A stretch of 64,000 bases of DNA, taken from contig WPIO01000001.1 in the NCBI GenBank assembly GCA_009760855.2, positions 24,676,920-24,740,919 on the forward strand. The letters run 5' to 3'. Each line of letters opens with the position of its first letter. Position 1 is the stretch's first letter. The notes under the pieces were generated by a model. The model ran no database searches. It had not been told where the DNA came from and worked only from the letters and a program-made list of their open reading frames with translations. The position numbers and the translations under genes are program-made. The DNA comes from Cristatella mucedo. Taxonomy: Eukaryota; Bryozoa; Phylactolaemata; Cristatellidae. Shown in pieces: positions 1 to 64,000 of this stretch.

Positions 1-1126
1 TCAGTTGGCTTTCTATTGGTCTACATACGTAACACATTAGGCACAGTGACAAGGTCGTGCCGATAGAGACAGGCTAGCTCACCACCAGGGCCCTTCCTCT
101 CAGCATAGCACAGCAGGCGATCCACAGGGATGTGATAACGGCAGGAATCTTTTGGCGCTACCTCCTTTCAGATCAACACAAGACATTCTGGATGCAAAAG
201 GACCAACTTTAACTAGTTAGTCACACCCCTACAGAAGTAAACACCAGGCACTATGCTGAAATCCTGATTAAACGAGCTGAAGGGCTTTAGCAAATATGCT
301 TCTCATAGGCATTGCTGCATCACATTGAATTGAATCAGATTATTGGCAACAAATATGGACATGCACTTCTATGCTGAGAACCCATTGAGAGACGAATGAC
401 CAGGATGTTCAGGAGCTAGTTGTCCCAAACAATTAGAATATTGAACTTTCGCAATTCTACGTTGCTGCTTTGCTCTGAATTTCGTTACTACTGACTGTTC
501 GGGTGGCAAACCAGCTTCAGGCTCCAAAACAAGACTAGCCTTAAGACATACCACTTCAGGGTGGTATGTCATTTTGTCAAGTGTGTCCAGCTTTCGAGGT
601 GCAGGTCTTGGTCTTGCACTGCATATAGTGATAGCAGCAGAGCTGGCTCGACAAAATTGGAGGACATGCAAACAACAAAAAACTATAAACATAAAAATCA
701 AGCAAAAAGTGCAAGTATCAGCAGAAGAAAAAAAACGTAGAGCCATGCTTGCTATTGCACTGCATTTCTACAATTTTGTCAGAATATCAATGCCTAGACC
801 CTTGCAGCTACTACTCTGGATCTACTTAGAACTCAATTATCCTCAATGTATGGATTCGTATGAAGCCAGGTTCACATACACCGGTCGGAGAAGACAGCCA
901 GTTGGATTAAGAAAGACGATTAAAAGGGGTTCTGAGGTTCTTGAGCTTATGCGATAAGAAACAACATAAGTATCCTGCATGTGCACTTGCATTCTGAGGA
1001 CATCAAATGCATGTGTATAATGCATATACGTTTAGCATAGGCAAAAGAAACATGCAGCTTATCATGCTGCTGTAAGCAGAATTTGACTTCACGAAGGCTC
1101 CCAAAGCAACCAGATCGTGCTCATAC
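1..1126. other. Intron after the last resolved RyR exon; one unexplained short reading frame at its low end
   Basis: The next RyR exon (the 'NLMRALG...' region of other RyRs) was looked for on the minus strand and not found, so it should lie beyond position 1. A minus-strand frame at about 2-167 is open and protein-like (SCRYHIPVDRLLCYAERK) but its phase does not fit the preceding exon. Nothing else is recognised. Confidence 0.5.
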
Positions 1127-62002
<60,876 letters not shown>

Positions 62003-62257
62003 CTGAAAGAGATAACTGGCATGCTCGGCACTGACGAAGGCACAGCCTGGCTACTGCAGCAAGCAGAGCAAGGACGATCCAATGGGAGTTCAACGAAGGA
62101 CATTTATTCTGCAACACGATTACTTTTCTTGTCTAATGCACCATCTCATTTTTTTATTAGAGAAAGTGAAATGCAAAGTGCAGCTCGGCTTTATATCACT
62201 GCAATGATTTTGAATTCGGTATTTTAAGTACCATATTCTGGTATCCTCTTTTCAGTC

Positions 62258-62396
62258 GTTCAAAGGTGCTCGAACTTTGTGACCCAGGGTGTGGGTTCGA
62301 GTTCAGTGAAAAGCAATCTGTATAGGTCACCTCAATTGGGGTGATAGCTACTTAAGCTGTTCAGCAGCTATATAAATGAGGCAGGTGATTCATCAA
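62258..62396 (+). mobile_element. SINE family A copy, divergent
   Basis: 'cagggtgtgggttcgagttc' (B box), 'tatataaatgaggcaggtgattcatca' end. More diverged than the other copies. Confidence 0.7.
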
Positions 62397-62648
62397 ACTT
62401 TTACCTGACTCTAGTGTGCAGCAACTTCTGAGCTACTTACTTCCCATGCAATTTTTCTTGCTTCATGAGTCGAGGACTGTTTGATGATGAATGCAAATCG
62501 CAAGCCACTTACACTTTGTGTGGAGGGTAGAAAAACTCCAGCCTTACATCCCTACCAGCCCGAATAACGAGGAACAAATGCTAATAGTGCAACAGGGAGC
62601 GCAAACTTTTGGTGGGGAAACCACAAAGTGAGCAAAACTAAAACAAGA

Positions 62649-62764
62649 AACACCGTGCATGGTGGTGTACAATGTTGCAACTCAATCCTCACTTTTGTGC
62701 ATCAAAACACCGTGCATGGTGTTGTACTATGTTGCAACTCAATCCACACTTTTGTGCACCATCA
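62649..62764. repeat. 57-bp tandem duplication
   Basis: Two adjacent copies beginning 'aacaccgtgcatggtg' at 62649 and 62706, differing at a few positions and by a short insertion near the end of the second. Confidence 0.93.
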
Positions 62765-63774
62765 AAAACATGTCAGAATGAGAAAATAGCAGCGGCAAGC
62801 TGTCACAGCCTGCTATATGGGCGGGTTTCCTAAAACGGTGGCCTCGGCCACAAGCCACTTTGAATAGTACTAGTTTACTGTTTAAGCCAAGCTTCCCAAA
62901 ATTGCTATTGTAGGCACAGGTCCAAGACCAGATAGAAGCCATGAGAAGTCACCGTGTACGCATTCATCCATAATCACAAGGCAGAGCAAAAGCGATGTCT
63001 GCACTTTAACTCAGCTCAAGGTCCCCAATACGCACATGGGACATGAGCTTTCCTGTAGCTTTCGACAACTTGTCTGAGCCGTCAAAAGCTGCTGCTGCTT
63101 CTGCTGAACCACTTCGATCACATCTGCTCACAGTGACCTGCATACTGCTGCTCGCTCGTTGCTCATGTGAGCAAGATAGAGAACATTTAAGGTCAGACAG
63201 GATAAGAGAGAAAAGAACAGGACGAAGCACCGCCAACCAGTTCCGAGTGGAAACATTATTGTACAATAAGCAGTGATATTTCTCACCTTCTTAATACAGG
63301 GAACAACTCACCCTTTTACTTTGTGGCTCAAGGATATCTGAATCGACTACTGAAAGAGTAAGCCCTATCGGTATACCCACAAATCGACAGCTGACTGCTG
63401 CTGGCAGTATGTAGGAGTGCTATGATGATGCCCAAAAGAGGTGACACGGAGGACCCTCATCCCCATCGGCTTATCCAGTCACAATAACATAAACACACAT
63501 AGTCAGACTAAAAAAGACAGGGCCATACCGCAAATGTAAGTAACACGACATTTCAGTGATGTCCTAGAGATCATACTTGGAGAAAGGCTGAAGACTTCTC
63601 GATAATCGATAAGGTATCTGATAGGAGAGAAATGCCACATATAAACCCGTCGAGGAGAGGCTCGCATAGGATATTGGCACACTTTTTATGTAGCACAGAT
63701 TTCGTATGGCTAAATTTCTCTGACTAGAAACCAATCACACTCCAGATATGAGTACACACTGCCCAAAGGCTTTG

Positions 63775-63778
<4 letters not shown>

Positions 63779-63838
<60 letters not shown>
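63779..63838. repeat. (TG)n microsatellite
   Basis: About 52 bases of TG followed by a short CG run. Confidence 0.97.
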
Positions 63839-63840
<2 letters not shown>

Positions 63841-64000
63841 AACAGTCTACTCCACACAGGGTATTCTGTTGCTCCTGGCTTGTCATGCATTTCACAAACA
63901 TGAATACTAAGCATTCATGCAATGCATTGAAGTCATTACACCAATGTGCCTGCCACCAAAAAGGCACAGTTATTCCCCTTTTGGTCATTTCACTCCTTAC

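Larger units (their letters stand above)
62003..64000. other. Upstream intron, N-terminal RyR exon not found
   Basis: Contains a SINE A, a two-copy 57-bp repeat and a (TG)n run. The conserved 'LAAEGFGNRLCFLE' segment expected next was searched for by eye on the minus strand and not found. A strong donor-like GTAAGT exists near 62505-62520 (minus strand), but the frame ahead of it does not match RyR. Confidence 0.5.

Noticed and set aside
369-746. 125-codon minus-strand ORF
   Set aside because: No RyR or other family resemblance and no splice sites with the needed phase.
62500-62600. Possible upstream RyR exon ending at a minus-strand GTAAGT
   Set aside because: The frame before the donor has no RyR similarity and its phase does not match the next exon.

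Overview
This is a window of animal nuclear DNA, probably an invertebrate. It is intron-rich with GT-AG splice sites, and full of decayed non-LTR retrotransposons, tRNA-headed SINEs and long dinucleotide microsatellites. I found no bacterial features: no operons, ribosome-binding-site-led genes or CRISPR arrays. The species cannot be named from the sequence alone. The encoded protein is clearly homologous to both insect and vertebrate proteins but diverged from each.

One gene dominates the window. A ryanodine receptor (RyR, the giant sarco/endoplasmic-reticulum Ca2+-release channel) runs on the minus strand across essentially the whole 64 kb. I resolved 43 consecutive coding exons between 62002 (N-terminal side) and 1127 (C-terminal side). 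They total 6482 coding bases, about 2160 codons, and every exon-exon junction keeps reading phase. In order they encode the N-terminal beta-trefoil and MIR region, the first RIH region, SPRY1, two RyR repeats, SPRY2, a lineage-specific basic/Ser-rich linker, SPRY3, the junctional solenoid and the start of the following helical region. The first ~60 residues lie beyond 62 kb and were not found. The second half of the protein, including the channel pore, lies beyond position 1.

The rest is intron. The introns hold (i) many 3' fragments of L2/CR1-like LINEs in two families, one ending in (ATT)n and one in (ATTACA)n, plus one nearly complete decayed copy at 20.6-23.6 kb; (ii) two SINE families, one of which (B) shares its 3' tail with the (ATT)n LINE; (iii) a dead Tc1-like transposase at 50.0-50.9 kb; (iv) a G-rich foldback element at 4.5-5.1 kb; (v) a direct duplication and a 39-bp-arm hairpin at 60-61.3 kb; and (vi) microsatellites at 1.5, 11.6, 17.1, 26.9, 44.3, 54.8 and 63.8 kb. 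Several insertions are nested, giving relative ages.

I see no undescribed multi-gene system. The most notable gene-level observations are the divergent linker before SPRY3, which carries a 14-3-3-type motif, and a GC-AG intron inside SPRY3. One uninterrupted 165-codon ORF (14838-15335) has no recognised relative.
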